This document shows, one piece after another, positions 28,626-38,024 of a stretch of DNA of 64,000 nt. The position numbers were made by a program, and so were the translations under genes. The notes below the pieces were generated by a model. That model saw only the letters and a list, made by a program, of their open reading frames with translations. It was not told the DNA's origin and searched no databases. Each line of letters begins with the position of its first letter. The stretch's first letter is position 1. Origin of the DNA: Bacteroides sp. (GTDB lineage Bacteria > Bacteroidota > Bacteroidia > Bacteroidales > Bacteroidaceae); the NCBI GenBank assembly GCA_022648295.1, contig JALCME010000001.1, positions 186,001 to 250,000 of the forward strand. The letters run 5' to 3'.

Positions 28626-29702
28626 ATGTTTGATTTTAGTATAATAACCCACTGGATACATCAGGCATTGACTTCCCTTATGCCGGAAGGTCTGGCCATA
28701 TTCATTGAGTGTGTAGTGATAGGCGTATGTATTATTTTAATGTATGCTTTACTCGCCATTGTCCTTATTTATATGGAGCGCAAAATTTGTGCTTTCTTTC
28801 AATGCCGTCTCGGTCCTAACCGGGTAGGGAAATGGGGAACCATCCAGGTGATATGCGACGTATTGAAGATGCTGACCAAGGAAATTATTGACTTGAAGCA
28901 TTCCGATCGTTTCCTCTATAATCTGGCTCCATTCATGGTAATTATCGCATCCTTTCTCACCTTCTCCTGTCTGCCAATCAGCAAAGGACTGGAAGTCCTG
29001 GACTTCAATGTAGGAATATTCTTTCTTCTTGCAGCCTCAAGCATAGGTGTGATAGGAATCTTGCTGGCCGGATGGGGATCGAATAACAAATTCTCCTTAA
29101 TTGGCGCCATGCGTAGCGGTGCACAAATCATTAGTTATGAGCTTTCAATTGGCTTAAGTATCTTAACCATGGTTGTACTTATGGGTACGATGCAAATTTC
29201 CGAAATTGTTGCACAACAGGCCGATGGATGGTTCATATTCAAAGGACACATTCCCGCCGTGATAGCATTTGTAATTTACCTGATAGCCGGAAACGCTGAA
29301 ACAAACCGCGGTCCGTTCGATTTACCTGAAGCCGAGAGTGAATTAACAGCCGGTTACCATACGGAATACTCGGGTATGCACTTCGGATTTTTCTATTTGG
29401 CCGAATATTTGAATATGTTCATTGTGGCTGGTACTGCAGCTACAATTTTCTTAGGAGGATGGATGCCTTTCCATATTATAGGACTTGACGGGTTCAATGC
29501 AGTGATGGACTATATACCGGGATTCATCTGGTTCTTTGGAAAAGCATTTTTCGTAGTCTTCCTGCTCATGTGGATCAAATGGACATTCCCCAGGCTACGT
29601 ATCGACCAGATTCTAAATCTGGAATGGAAATATCTGGTACCGATATCCATGGTCAATCTCATTTTGATGGTATTGATTGTAGTGCTGAAACTCCATTTTT
29701 AA
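28626..29702 (+). CDS. nuoH: NADH-quinone oxidoreductase subunit H
   Basis: A 358-residue membrane subunit with about eight transmembrane segments that links the peripheral arm to the proton-pumping arm. Family blocks seen are [26 protein letters not shown], ADxxK-like [35 protein letters not shown] and [27 protein letters not shown]. The position directly after nuoCD, where nuoE-F-G would lie in E. coli, confirms the reduced operon. Confidence 0.96.
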   Translation: MFDFSIITHWIHQALTSLMPEGLAIFIECVVIGVCIILMYALLAIVLIYMERKICAFFQCRLGPNRVGKWGTIQVICDVLKMLTKEIIDLKHSDRFLYNLAPFMVIIASFLTFSCLPISKGLEVLDFNVGIFFLLAASSIGVIGILLAGWGSNNKFSLIGAMRSGAQIISYELSIGLSILTMVVLMGTMQISEIVAQQADGWFIFKGHIPAVIAFVIYLIAGNAETNRGPFDLPEAESELTAGYHTEYSGMHFGFFYLAEYLNMFIVAGTAATIFLGGWMPFHIIGLDGFNAVMDYIPGFIWFFGKAFFVVFLLMWIKWTFPRLRIDQILNLEWKYLVPISMVNLILMVLIVVLKLHF

Positions 29703-29750
29703 TTGAAGAGAAATCAGACTCCTTTATAGATAGTAAGTAATTTGATAAAA

Positions 29751-30230
29751 ATGAATCAAAAAGAAAAACATAGCTACCTGGACGGGCTGTTGCATGGCAT
29801 CATCTCCCTGCTAACGGGTATGAAGACAACTATAACCGTGTTCTTCCGTAAGAAGACTACGGAACAATATCCGGAAAACCGTGCCACTCTTAAAATGTTT
29901 GATCGTTTCCGGGGTACGCTTACCATGCCCCATAACGAACAGAACGAACATCGTTGTGTAGCCTGCGGATTATGCCAAATGGCATGTCCCAACGATACCA
30001 TCCAGGTAATTAGCAAGACAATAGAGACCGAAGATGGCAAAAAAAAGAAGATTTTGGATAAATATGAATATGATCTCGGATCATGTATCTTCTGCCAACT
30101 CTGCGTGAATGCCTGCCCGCATGATGCCATTACATTTGACCAAGACTTTGAGCACGCCGTATTCGACCGCTCAAAACTAGTCATGACGCTCAATCATCCC
30201 GGCAGCCACGTAATGGAAAAGAAATCCTGA
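29751..30230 (+). CDS. nuoI: NADH-quinone oxidoreductase subunit I (ferredoxin-like)
   Basis: A 159-residue protein with two 4Fe-4S motifs, CVACGLCQMACP and CIFCQLCVNACP, holding clusters N6a and N6b that pass electrons to NuoB. The ATG at 29751 (MNQKEKHSYLDG) is chosen; the open frame extends to a TTG at 29742. The insertion between the two motifs (IETEDGKKKKILDKYEYDLG) is somewhat longer than in E. coli. With nuoEFG missing, NuoI may be the entry point for an external donor such as ferredoxin or flavodoxin; that is inference. Confidence 0.95.
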   Translation: MNQKEKHSYLDGLLHGIISLLTGMKTTITVFFRKKTTEQYPENRATLKMFDRFRGTLTMPHNEQNEHRCVACGLCQMACPNDTIQVISKTIETEDGKKKKILDKYEYDLGSCIFCQLCVNACPHDAITFDQDFEHAVFDRSKLVMTLNHPGSHVMEKKS

Positions 30231-30254
30231 TAAGTAATTAACAACAGAATAACA

Positions 30255-30767
30255 ATGGAAATAACCCTTGAAACTGTAGTATTCTATTTTTTAGCGGCAT
30301 TTATCACCGTGTTCTCTATTCTCACCGTGACTACCAGCCGCATGGTACGTTCGGCAACATATCTGCTATTTACCCTATTTGGCACGGCAGGCATTTACTT
30401 CCTTTTGGGCTACACCTTCTTAGGATCGGTGCAGATCATGGTTTATGCCGGTGGTATAGTGGTACTTTATGTATTCTCCATCCTGCTGACCAGTGGCGAA
30501 GGAGACCGTACCGAAAAGCTAAAACGCAGTAAGTTTCTCGCCGGACTTGGAACAACAGCAGCCGGAGCAGTCATTGTGCTTTTCGTAACGCTGAAGCATA
30601 AATTCATGGCCACAACAGACGTTGCTCCATTGGAGATAGACATAAAAACCATAGGACATGCCATGCTGAGCGGTGGCAAATACGGCTACCTGCTACCTTT
30701 CGAAGCAGTCAGTATTTTGCTATTGGCCTGCATCGTAGGTGGATTGCTCATAGCCAGGAAGAGATAA
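30255..30767 (+). CDS. nuoJ: NADH-quinone oxidoreductase subunit J
   Basis: A 170-residue membrane subunit with five transmembrane segments. Typical sequence: RMVRSATYLLFTLFGTAGIYFLLGYTFLGSVQIMVYAGGIVVLYVFSILLT and, at the C-terminus, LPFEAVSILLLACIVGGLLIARK. Part of the proton-translocating arm; 24 bp after nuoI. Confidence 0.95.
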   Translation: MEITLETVVFYFLAAFITVFSILTVTTSRMVRSATYLLFTLFGTAGIYFLLGYTFLGSVQIMVYAGGIVVLYVFSILLTSGEGDRTEKLKRSKFLAGLGTTAAGAVIVLFVTLKHKFMATTDVAPLEIDIKTIGHAMLSGGKYGYLLPFEAVSILLLACIVGGLLIARKR

Positions 30768-30804
30768 ATAAAATGAATAATAAAAGCATCAAAAAGAGAT
30801 CAAT

Positions 30805-31113
30805 ATGATACACATGGAATATTACCTGATAGTCTCGGCTATCATGTTCTTTGCCGGTATTTACGGATTCTTTACCCGTCGCAATACTCTGGCAATATTA
30901 ATTTCAATAGAGCTGATTCTGAATGCAACGGATATCAATTTTGCGGTGTTCAACCGCTTTCTTTTCCCCGGAGGACTGGAAGGGTACTTCTTTTCATTAT
31001 TTTCCATTGCCATATCAGCGGCCGAAACAGCCATAGCTATTGCCATTATGATTAATATTTACCGTAACATCCGTAGCATTCAGGTTGGCAAACTGAATGA
31101 ACTAAAGTGGTAA
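30805..31113 (+). CDS. nuoK: NADH-quinone oxidoreductase subunit K
   Basis: A 102-residue membrane subunit with three transmembrane segments and the conserved buried glutamates in ISIELILNATDINF and SAAETAIAIAIMINIYR. The start may be ATG 30805 or ATG 30814 (MEYYLIVSAI); both are in frame. It is an antiporter-like, proton-channel subunit beside NuoL/M/N. Confidence 0.95.
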   Translation: MIHMEYYLIVSAIMFFAGIYGFFTRRNTLAILISIELILNATDINFAVFNRFLFPGGLEGYFFSLFSIAISAAETAIAIAIMINIYRNIRSIQVGKLNELKW

Positions 31114-31146
31114 AAGGAACACAAACTACAAAATTCAATATATTAT

Positions 31147-33036
31147 ATGGAATATACAATACTCATATTACTTCTTCCATTCCTGTCTTTCCTGATCCTG
31201 GGAATCGGTGGTAAATGGATGACACATCGGACAGCCGGTCTCATCGGAACGACGGTATTGGGTGTGGTTGCAGCATTGAGTTATGCCACGGCTTTCCTAT
31301 ACTTCTCGGCTCCACGACTTGCCGATGGTACTTTCGCTACACTCATGCCCTACAACATGACGTGGCTGCCATTCACCTCCTCCCTGAGTATAGATTTAGG
31401 CATTCTGCTGGACCCTATTTCAGTGATGATGCTCATCGTCATTTCCACTGTTTCACTCATGGTCCATATCTATTCTTTCGGATACATGAAAGGCGAAGTT
31501 GGTTTCCAGCGCTATTACGCTTTCCTCAGTCTTTTCTCCATGTCTATGCTGGGATTGGTAGTGGCAACAAATATTTTTCAGATGTATCTGTTTTGGGAAT
31601 TGGTAGGCGTAAGCTCTTATCTCCTGATCGGCTTTTACTATACCAAGCCTGCTGCCATAGCAGCTTCTAAAAAAGCATTTATAGTAACCCGTTTCGCCGA
31701 CCTCGGATTTCTGATCGGTATCTTGATCTACGGTTATTACGCCGGAACTTATACTTTCCATCCCGATGAATTGTCTTTGTTGACGGGCGGGGCAACGATG
31801 CTTCCCCTGGCACTGGGACTTATGTTTATCGGTGGTGCCGGAAAGAGTGCCATGTTCCCGCTACATATATGGTTACCGGACGCAATGGAAGGACCGACTC
31901 CCGTCTCAGCCTTGATACATGCGGCAACAATGGTTGTGGCAGGTGTTTATCTGGTTGCCCGGATGTTCCCGCTATTTATTGGTTACGCACCAAACGTACT
32001 ACACTTGGTAGCCTATATTGCTGCATTCACCTCTTTCTATGCCGCAGCCGTAGCTTGTGTACAAAGTGACATTAAACGTGTACTTGCTTTCTCCACCATT
32101 TCGCAAATCGGTTTCATGATGGTAGCTCTTGGTGTATGCACAAGTACAAACCCACATGAAGGCGGATTAGGATACATGGCGGGAATGTTCCATTTGTTCA
32201 CCCACGCCATGTTCAAAGCGTTGCTTTTCCTTTGTGCAGGTAGCATCATTCATGCGGTACACAGCAACGAAATGTCAGCAATGGGCGGGTTGCGTAAGTA
32301 TATGCCCATTACACATATCACCTTCCTCTTTGCCTGCTTTGCAATATCAGGCATACCCCCGTTTTCCGGTTTCTTCTCAAAGGATGAAATACTGGCAGCC
32401 TGTTTCCAATTCAATTCGGTAATGGGCTGGACTATGACAATCATTGCGGCAATGACGGCATTCTATATGTTCCGGCTCTATTTCGGCATATTCTGGGGAA
32501 CGGAGAACAAAGAACTTCATGCAGAACATACTCCACACGAAAGTCCGTTAACCATGACTTTCCCGTTGATGTTTCTTGCAGCCGTAACTTGTGTGGCCGG
32601 ATTTATACCGTTCGGACATTTTGTTTCTTCAAACGGGGAATCGTACACGATTGATCTTGATTGGACGGTCGCCGGCACTAGCATTGCTATCGCCGGCGTT
32701 ACAATCGCAATTGCCGCCTATATTTACATGGGCAGCAAACAACCGATAGCAAATGCACTGGCCCATCGTTTCCGTGGATTATGGACAGCAGCCTATCATC
32801 GTTTTTATATTGATGAAATTTATCAGTTCATCACCCATCGCATTATATTCGGCTGTATAAGCCGTCCCATTGCCTGGTGGGACCGTCACGTAGTGGATGG
32901 TTTCTTTAACTTCCTGGCATGGAGTGCTAATGCAACCAGTGATGAAATACGCGGTCTGCAGAGCGGTCAAGTCCAGCAATATGCCTTTGTATTCTTACTG
33001 GGCACATTAGCTTTGATACTCATGTTACTGTTATAA
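31147..33036 (+). CDS. nuoL: NADH-quinone oxidoreductase subunit L
   Basis: A 629-residue antiporter-like proton pump subunit, the usual NuoL length, with 14-16 hydrophobic segments and the long C-terminal lateral helix region. Core motifs include YFLFWELVGVSSYLLIGFYY-like sequence near 150, GGAGKSAMFPLHIWLPDAMEGPTPVSALIHAATMV, the lysine-containing DIKRVLAFSTISQIGFMM, and HLFTHAMFKALLFLCAGSIIHA. It follows nuoK by 33 bp. Confidence 0.96.
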   Translation: MEYTILILLLPFLSFLILGIGGKWMTHRTAGLIGTTVLGVVAALSYATAFLYFSAPRLADGTFATLMPYNMTWLPFTSSLSIDLGILLDPISVMMLIVISTVSLMVHIYSFGYMKGEVGFQRYYAFLSLFSMSMLGLVVATNIFQMYLFWELVGVSSYLLIGFYYTKPAAIAASKKAFIVTRFADLGFLIGILIYGYYAGTYTFHPDELSLLTGGATMLPLALGLMFIGGAGKSAMFPLHIWLPDAMEGPTPVSALIHAATMVVAGVYLVARMFPLFIGYAPNVLHLVAYIAAFTSFYAAAVACVQSDIKRVLAFSTISQIGFMMVALGVCTSTNPHEGGLGYMAGMFHLFTHAMFKALLFLCAGSIIHAVHSNEMSAMGGLRKYMPITHITFLFACFAISGIPPFSGFFSKDEILAACFQFNSVMGWTMTIIAAMTAFYMFRLYFGIFWGTENKELHAEHTPHESPLTMTFPLMFLAAVTCVAGFIPFGHFVSSNGESYTIDLDWTVAGTSIAIAGVTIAIAAYIYMGSKQPIANALAHRFRGLWTAAYHRFYIDEIYQFITHRIIFGCISRPIAWWDRHVVDGFFNFLAWSANATSDEIRGLQSGQVQQYAFVFLLGTLALILMLLL

Positions 33037-33074
33037 TTATGTAATTTGTAAATCGTAAAAACCCAATAATAAAG

Positions 33075-34556
33075 ATGAATTTATTATCAATCTTTGTGTT
33101 CATCCCCATGTTAATGTTGTTCGGTCTCTGGTTAAGCCGTAACATCAAACAAATACGTGCGGTGATGGTAACAGGAGCATCGGCGCTACTCATATCCGCC
33201 GTTGTGCTAACCATTGCCTATCTCAATGCACGCCACAACGGTGCCACAGGTGAAATGCTCTTCCAAGCCGATATTCCCTGGTTTCCGGCATTACACGTCC
33301 ACTATTCCGTGGGGGTGGATGGCATTTCCGTAGCCATGCTGTTGTTGTCATCAATTATTGTACTCACCGGAACTTTCGCTTCCTGGCGCTTGCAACCGCT
33401 TACCAAAGAATATTTCCTCTGGTTTACGCTGTTGTCAGCTGGTGTCTTCGGGTTCTTCATCTCCACCGATCTATTTACCATGTTCATGTTTTATGAAGTG
33501 GCCCTGATCCCGATGTACTTACTCATTGGAGTATGGGGAAGTGGAAAGAAAGAATATGCCGCAATGAAATTAACCCTCATGTTAATGGGTGGTTCCGCCT
33601 TTCTATTGATCGGCATTCTAGGTATTTATTACGGCTCGGGAGGTACCACCATGAATTTGCTCGAAATAGCCAAGCTCCACAATATCCCCATTGCTCAACA
33701 ACGTATTTGGTTTCCATTGACTTTTCTCGGTTTCGGAGTCTTGGGAGCGCTATTTCCCTTCCATACTTGGAGCCCCGACGGTCATGCTTCGGCACCTACC
33801 GCCGTATCCATGCTCCATGCCGGCGTGTTAATGAAGTTGGGAGGATACGGTTGTTTCCGTATTGCCATGTACCTGATGCCGGAAGCTGCACAGGAATTAG
33901 GTTGGATATTCCTGATACTGACCGGAATATCGGTGGTTTACGGAGCATTCTCCGCTTGTGTACAAACCGACTTGAAATACATTAACGCCTATTCATCCGT
34001 TAGCCATTGCGGACTGGTACTGTTTGCCATTCTAATGATGAATCAGACGGCTTGCACAGGTGCTGTTCTCCAAATGTTATCCCATGGATTAATGACCGCC
34101 CTCTTCTTTGCCTTGATCGGTATGATCTACGGACGGACCCATACCCGGGATGTACGCGAACTAAGTGGATTAATGAAGATCATGCCATTCCTTTCCGTTT
34201 GCTATGTCATTGCCGGATTAGCCAACCTCGGTCTTCCCGGATTGAGCGGATTTATTGCTGAAATGACTATTTTCAACGGAGCATTCCAGCACCCTGATGT
34301 TTTCCACCGCACATGGACCATCATTGCCTGTACCAGTATTGTAATCACAGCGGTCTACATACTCCGGTTGGTCGGAAAGATACTCTATGGAACTTGTACC
34401 AACAAGCACCATCTGACCCTAACCGATGCAACTTGGGACGAGCGTACCGCTGTTATCATTCTCATTGTTTGTGTCGCCGGACTTGGACTTGCACCACTCT
34501 GGATCAGTAACATGATCGGAGATAGTGTTTCGCCATTAGTAGCAATCTTTAATTAA
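33075..34556 (+). CDS. nuoM: NADH-quinone oxidoreductase subunit M
   Basis: A 493-residue antiporter-like subunit. Typical blocks: [98 protein letters not shown] and [13 protein letters not shown]. The conserved glutamate and lysine of the proton path are present. Confidence 0.96.
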   Translation: MNLLSIFVFIPMLMLFGLWLSRNIKQIRAVMVTGASALLISAVVLTIAYLNARHNGATGEMLFQADIPWFPALHVHYSVGVDGISVAMLLLSSIIVLTGTFASWRLQPLTKEYFLWFTLLSAGVFGFFISTDLFTMFMFYEVALIPMYLLIGVWGSGKKEYAAMKLTLMLMGGSAFLLIGILGIYYGSGGTTMNLLEIAKLHNIPIAQQRIWFPLTFLGFGVLGALFPFHTWSPDGHASAPTAVSMLHAGVLMKLGGYGCFRIAMYLMPEAAQELGWIFLILTGISVVYGAFSACVQTDLKYINAYSSVSHCGLVLFAILMMNQTACTGAVLQMLSHGLMTALFFALIGMIYGRTHTRDVRELSGLMKIMPFLSVCYVIAGLANLGLPGLSGFIAEMTIFNGAFQHPDVFHRTWTIIACTSIVITAVYILRLVGKILYGTCTNKHHLTLTDATWDERTAVIILIVCVAGLGLAPLWISNMIGDSVSPLVAIFN

Positions 34557-34566
34557 TGATCAATAT

Positions 34567-36006
34567 ATGGATTATTCCCAATTTTTCGTACTCAAAGAAG
34601 AGCTGTCATTAATAGCAGTTATTGTCATTCTTTTCATCGCAGACCTCTTTTTCTGCCCGGATGCACATAAAGAAGGAGGTAAAACGCACCTCAACACTAT
34701 GCTTCCGGTAATCCTGTTAGTGATACATACGTTAATCACCATTGTTCCCGGTCCGGTAGCCGAAGCATTCGGAGGCATGTATCATAACGGGCCGATACAA
34801 AGCATTGTAAAATCAATCCTTAGCATTGGAACACTTATCGTCTTTTTAATGGCACATGAATGGTTGCGCCGACCTGATACGATAATTAAACAAGGTGAAT
34901 TTTATATATTGACTTTATCCACCCTCTTGGGTATGTATTTTATGATTTCCGCCGGACATTTCCTGATGTTCTTTATCGGATTAGAGACAGCCAGTGTGCC
35001 AATGGCGGCATTGGTCGCTTTCGATAAATACCGTCACCATTCGGCTGAAGCAGGTGCGAAATATATACTTACCGCTTTATTTTCAAGCGGACTACTACTC
35101 TATGGCATCTCAATGATATACGGTACGGTAGGCACGCTCTATTTCAATGATATTCCTGCCCATATCAGCGGCAATGCCATGCAAATAATGGCCTTTGTCT
35201 TCTTCTTCGCCGGCATGGGATTCAAGATTTCACTGGTTCCTTTCCACCTTTGGACCGCAGATGTCTACGAAGGAGCCCCAAGTACCGTAACCGCCTATTT
35301 AAGTGTCGTTTCCAAAGGCTCGGCTGCATTCGTACTTATGACTGTACTAATTAAAGTTTTCGCCCCAATGGTTGCTCAGTGGCAGGAAGTGCTTTACTGG
35401 GTCATCATAGCTTCTATCACTTTAGCCAACTTGTTTGCACTTCGCCAGGAGAACTTGAAGCGTTTGATGGCTTTTTCCAGTATATCACAGGCCGGATACA
35501 TCATGTTGGGGGTAATTAGCGGAACTTCACAAGGCATGGCCTCATTAGTCTATTATATCCTGATTTATTTATTTGCCAACCTGGCTGTATTCACGGTAAT
35601 CACCATAATCGCTTTGCGTAGCCAGCGTTTCACTCTTGAAGAATATAACGGACTTTATACCACCAATCCAAAATTAGCCTTTTTAATGACATTGTCTTTA
35701 TTCTCATTGGCAGGCATCCCTCCGTTTGCGGGATTCTTCTCCAAGTTCTTCATCTTCGCGGCAGCATTCCACAGCGGTTTCCACTTGCTGGTTTTTATTG
35801 CTTTAGTGAACACCGTGCTTTCATTGTACTACTATCTAAAAATAGTGAAGGCGATGTACATCAATAAAAGTGAAGACCCGATTGTTTCATTCCGCAGTGA
35901 CAACTACACAAGAGCAAGCCTTGTTATCTGTACCTTTGGTATCATAGCGCTAAGTTTCGTGAGCATCATCTATCAATACATTGACAAATTCTCGTTTGGA
36001 TTATAA
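34567..36006 (+). CDS. nuoN: NADH-quinone oxidoreductase subunit N
   Basis: A 479-residue antiporter-like subunit and last gene of the nuo operon, 10 bp after nuoM. Blocks seen are [77 protein letters not shown] and [21 protein letters not shown]. The transcript would end in the structured element 140-230 bp downstream. Confidence 0.95.
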   Translation: MDYSQFFVLKEELSLIAVIVILFIADLFFCPDAHKEGGKTHLNTMLPVILLVIHTLITIVPGPVAEAFGGMYHNGPIQSIVKSILSIGTLIVFLMAHEWLRRPDTIIKQGEFYILTLSTLLGMYFMISAGHFLMFFIGLETASVPMAALVAFDKYRHHSAEAGAKYILTALFSSGLLLYGISMIYGTVGTLYFNDIPAHISGNAMQIMAFVFFFAGMGFKISLVPFHLWTADVYEGAPSTVTAYLSVVSKGSAAFVLMTVLIKVFAPMVAQWQEVLYWVIIASITLANLFALRQENLKRLMAFSSISQAGYIMLGVISGTSQGMASLVYYILIYLFANLAVFTVITIIALRSQRFTLEEYNGLYTTNPKLAFLMTLSLFSLAGIPPFAGFFSKFFIFAAAFHSGFHLLVFIALVNTVLSLYYYLKIVKAMYINKSEDPIVSFRSDNYTRASLVICTFGIIALSFVSIIYQYIDKFSFGL

Positions 36007-36144
36007 ATGGATATAAAGGATCCGGAGATCAGAAAAAAGGAAATATAGAATTAGCTTCATAACGAAAGTTCTTGCTAAGAAAAGAGGCGGCCAATATCAA
36101 AAAGATAAGCGGTTGTATATCAAAGGCTTTCCTGTGATATACTG

Positions 36145-36236
36145 CTCTACGGGGAAAGGAGCGTTGCTTTATGAGGAAGGTATACTTCCTCTAGAGTATA
36201 CGACGAGCGGGACTTTCCTCGTAGAGGAGCTGTTTT
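36145..36236 (+). terminator. Long structured palindromic terminator-like element after nuoN
   Basis: Arms CTCTACGGGGAAAG (36145-36158) and CTTTCCTCGTAGAG (36213-36226) pair over 14 bp with one G-U. They enclose a second perfect hairpin, GAGGAAG-gtata-CTTCCTC (36173-36191). The outer stem is followed by GAGCTGTTTTTT, a plus-strand U-tract. It sits between the convergent nuo operon and the histidine kinase gene. It is larger than an ordinary terminator. The rest of the 309-bp gap (36007-36315) shows nothing else I can support. Confidence 0.65.
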
Positions 36237-36315
36237 TTACACAGATAAGCCGACAGCATAGCAAATGAAAAAGGAATAGATGCTGATCGTAACACTATAG
36301 CCAAGAGAGGTGACT

Positions 36316-37812
36316 CTAAAGAGATTCTTTTCTTTTCATAGGCAAGACAAACCAGAAAGAAGAACCTTTCTCCAACTCACTATTCACTCCAATCGTGCCA
36401 CCCATTTGTTCTATAATGCTCTTACAGATGGAGAGGCCTAATCCACTGCCCTGCTTAAAAACATTCAGCTTAACAAAACGGTCAAAGATTCGTTCACATT
36501 CAGCTTTAGCAATTCCAATGCCGGTATCTTTCACATAGACACGTATATGTTCTTTGTCCGGTTTATCATATCCCACCTCTATAAAGCCCTTGGAGGTAAA
36601 TTTAATTGCATTGCTGATAAAATTGGAAATCACTTGTTGCAAGCGGTTACAATCGCTAATAATCAGGCATCTTGGCAGCATCGACGGTTTAAAAATTATC
36701 CTGACTCCGGGCTGTAACCTAAATCGCATAGAAGCTATAACATCATCACACAAAACATTAATATCCACCTCTTCATAATGAAAAGCATATTTATCGGTCT
36801 CTATTCTCGATAAATCCAAGATGTCGGAAATTAACCGTAACAACCTTTCATTATTATCTTCCACCACCTTCAAATACTCTTGCTTCTCTTCTTTGCTTCC
36901 TGCTTCCGTAAGCAAACTGGAGAAGCCGACTATGGCGTTCAATGGAGTACGTATTTCATGACTCATATTCGCAAGAAAAGCAGTCTTCAACCTATCGGCA
37001 GCCTCAGCTTTCTCTTTAGCTTCTATTAACTGAAACTCTGTTTTCTTCAATTCGGAAATATCATAATTCACTCCTATCAACTCTATTAATTCATTTTCCG
37101 GTTCATAACGAGTAACTATGATATGCATTCTTACCCAATTCCAAGTATCTGTTGTACCAGCCTTAAGGATCCGCATTTCCCTCTTAAAATAAGTTTCTTC
37201 GCCTTCTCTGGCTCTGGAATAGAAATTGAGAACATGCTTCCGATCCTCCGGATGCATCTTCCCATAAACTCCCACAATCCGGGGTAACGGAGTAGATTCA
37301 TCTTCCCCCATATTCTTATACCATTGTCTAATGGCATAACCGTCACGGGTAAACAAATTGAGTTTGGCATACCCAACTTTAGCAAAGCCCGATATCAAAG
37401 AAAAGAAATGTTCAAATTCAAAATTACATAAGAGCTTTTCACTATAATTACAAGCACTAACATCCTGGAGAATGCCAAAAGCCTTTCGATGCCCATCTTC
37501 AGATATCCAGACGTCTCCCAAACGGAAACGAATCCAAATGACACCATGAGCAGAATTAATGGGAAAAATGCGTTCATAAGCCGACTTCTCTCTGACAAGA
37601 GAAAGAAAGTCATGCCTAAAATCATCCCGGCAATCATTCCATATTATTCGTCCGAGCTGATAAAAAGAAAGAGTAGATTCCTGCACGCCCAGCAACGTGC
37701 AAAGGTACTCTGAACAGATAATCTCCCGGGTGAAAAAATCTATCTCCCACCACCCTATTTTCTCAATAGCCGAAAGACGACGAAAACGCTCTACTTCGTA
37801 TGAACAGTCCAT
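36316..37812 (-). CDS. PAS-domain sensor histidine kinase
   Basis: A 498-residue protein with no obvious transmembrane segment or signal peptide, so probably cytosolic. Two PAS-like modules occupy about 1-265 (GWWEIDFFTREIICSEYLCTLLG in the first; MHPEDRKHVL and IGVNYDISELKKTE at the end of the second). The dimerisation/phosphoacceptor helix is AFLANMSHEIRTPLNAIVGFSSLL with the histidine near residue 285. ATPase boxes are NRLQQVISNFISNAIKFT (N), DTGIGIA (G1) and GSGLGLSICKSI (G2). There is no receiver domain and no response regulator gene nearby, so it is an orphan kinase in this window. It is divergent from the TonB-dependent receptor gene, which it might control indirectly. Confidence 0.93.
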   Translation of the reverse strand: MDCSYEVERFRRLSAIEKIGWWEIDFFTREIICSEYLCTLLGVQESTLSFYQLGRIIWNDCRDDFRHDFLSLVREKSAYERIFPINSAHGVIWIRFRLGDVWISEDGHRKAFGILQDVSACNYSEKLLCNFEFEHFFSLISGFAKVGYAKLNLFTRDGYAIRQWYKNMGEDESTPLPRIVGVYGKMHPEDRKHVLNFYSRAREGEETYFKREMRILKAGTTDTWNWVRMHIIVTRYEPENELIELIGVNYDISELKKTEFQLIEAKEKAEAADRLKTAFLANMSHEIRTPLNAIVGFSSLLTEAGSKEEKQEYLKVVEDNNERLLRLISDILDLSRIETDKYAFHYEEVDINVLCDDVIASMRFRLQPGVRIIFKPSMLPRCLIISDCNRLQQVISNFISNAIKFTSKGFIEVGYDKPDKEHIRVYVKDTGIGIAKAECERIFDRFVKLNVFKQGSGLGLSICKSIIEQMGGTIGVNSELEKGSSFWFVLPMKRKESL

Positions 37813-37848
37813 GTCTATTTATTTTTAACTAATTAGCCCAGTTTTCTG

Positions 37849-37856
37849 CAAAGATA
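37849..37856 (-). promoter_or_regulatory. Bacteroides -7 box for the histidine kinase
   Basis: The minus strand reads TATCTTTG, an exact TAnnTTTG match, 36 bp upstream of the kinase start codon. Confidence 0.6.
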
Positions 37857-37992
37857 AGGAATTTATTAACATTGTAATAAGGTGAAGATACTCTTTTCTA
37901 TCATAAAAGGGAGAATATTTCTGTCACACAAATGTAACTTCATAGAAAAATAATTGTATGACACATGTATTACGATTGTAATTCCGCCGCCT

Positions 37993-38000
37993 CATCTTTG
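37993..38000 (+). promoter_or_regulatory. Weak -7 box for the TonB-dependent receptor
   Basis: CATCTTTG differs from TAnnTTTG at the first base only and lies 24 bp upstream of the ATG at 38025. If it is used, translation cannot begin at the in-frame ATG 37965, which supports the start at 38025. Confidence 0.4.
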
Positions 38001-38024
38001 TACCGGATTAATAACGTAAAAAAG

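Noticed and set aside
31147..33036. nuoL-M-N as a multisubunit sodium/proton antiporter (Mrp)
   Set aside because: They are contiguous with nuoA-K in canonical order and have NuoL, NuoM and NuoN lengths and motifs.
36018..36269. An 84-codon frame without stops across the structured element after nuoN
   Set aside because: It has no ATG, GTG or TTG start with a ribosome site, crosses a strong palindrome, and its translation shows no known pattern.
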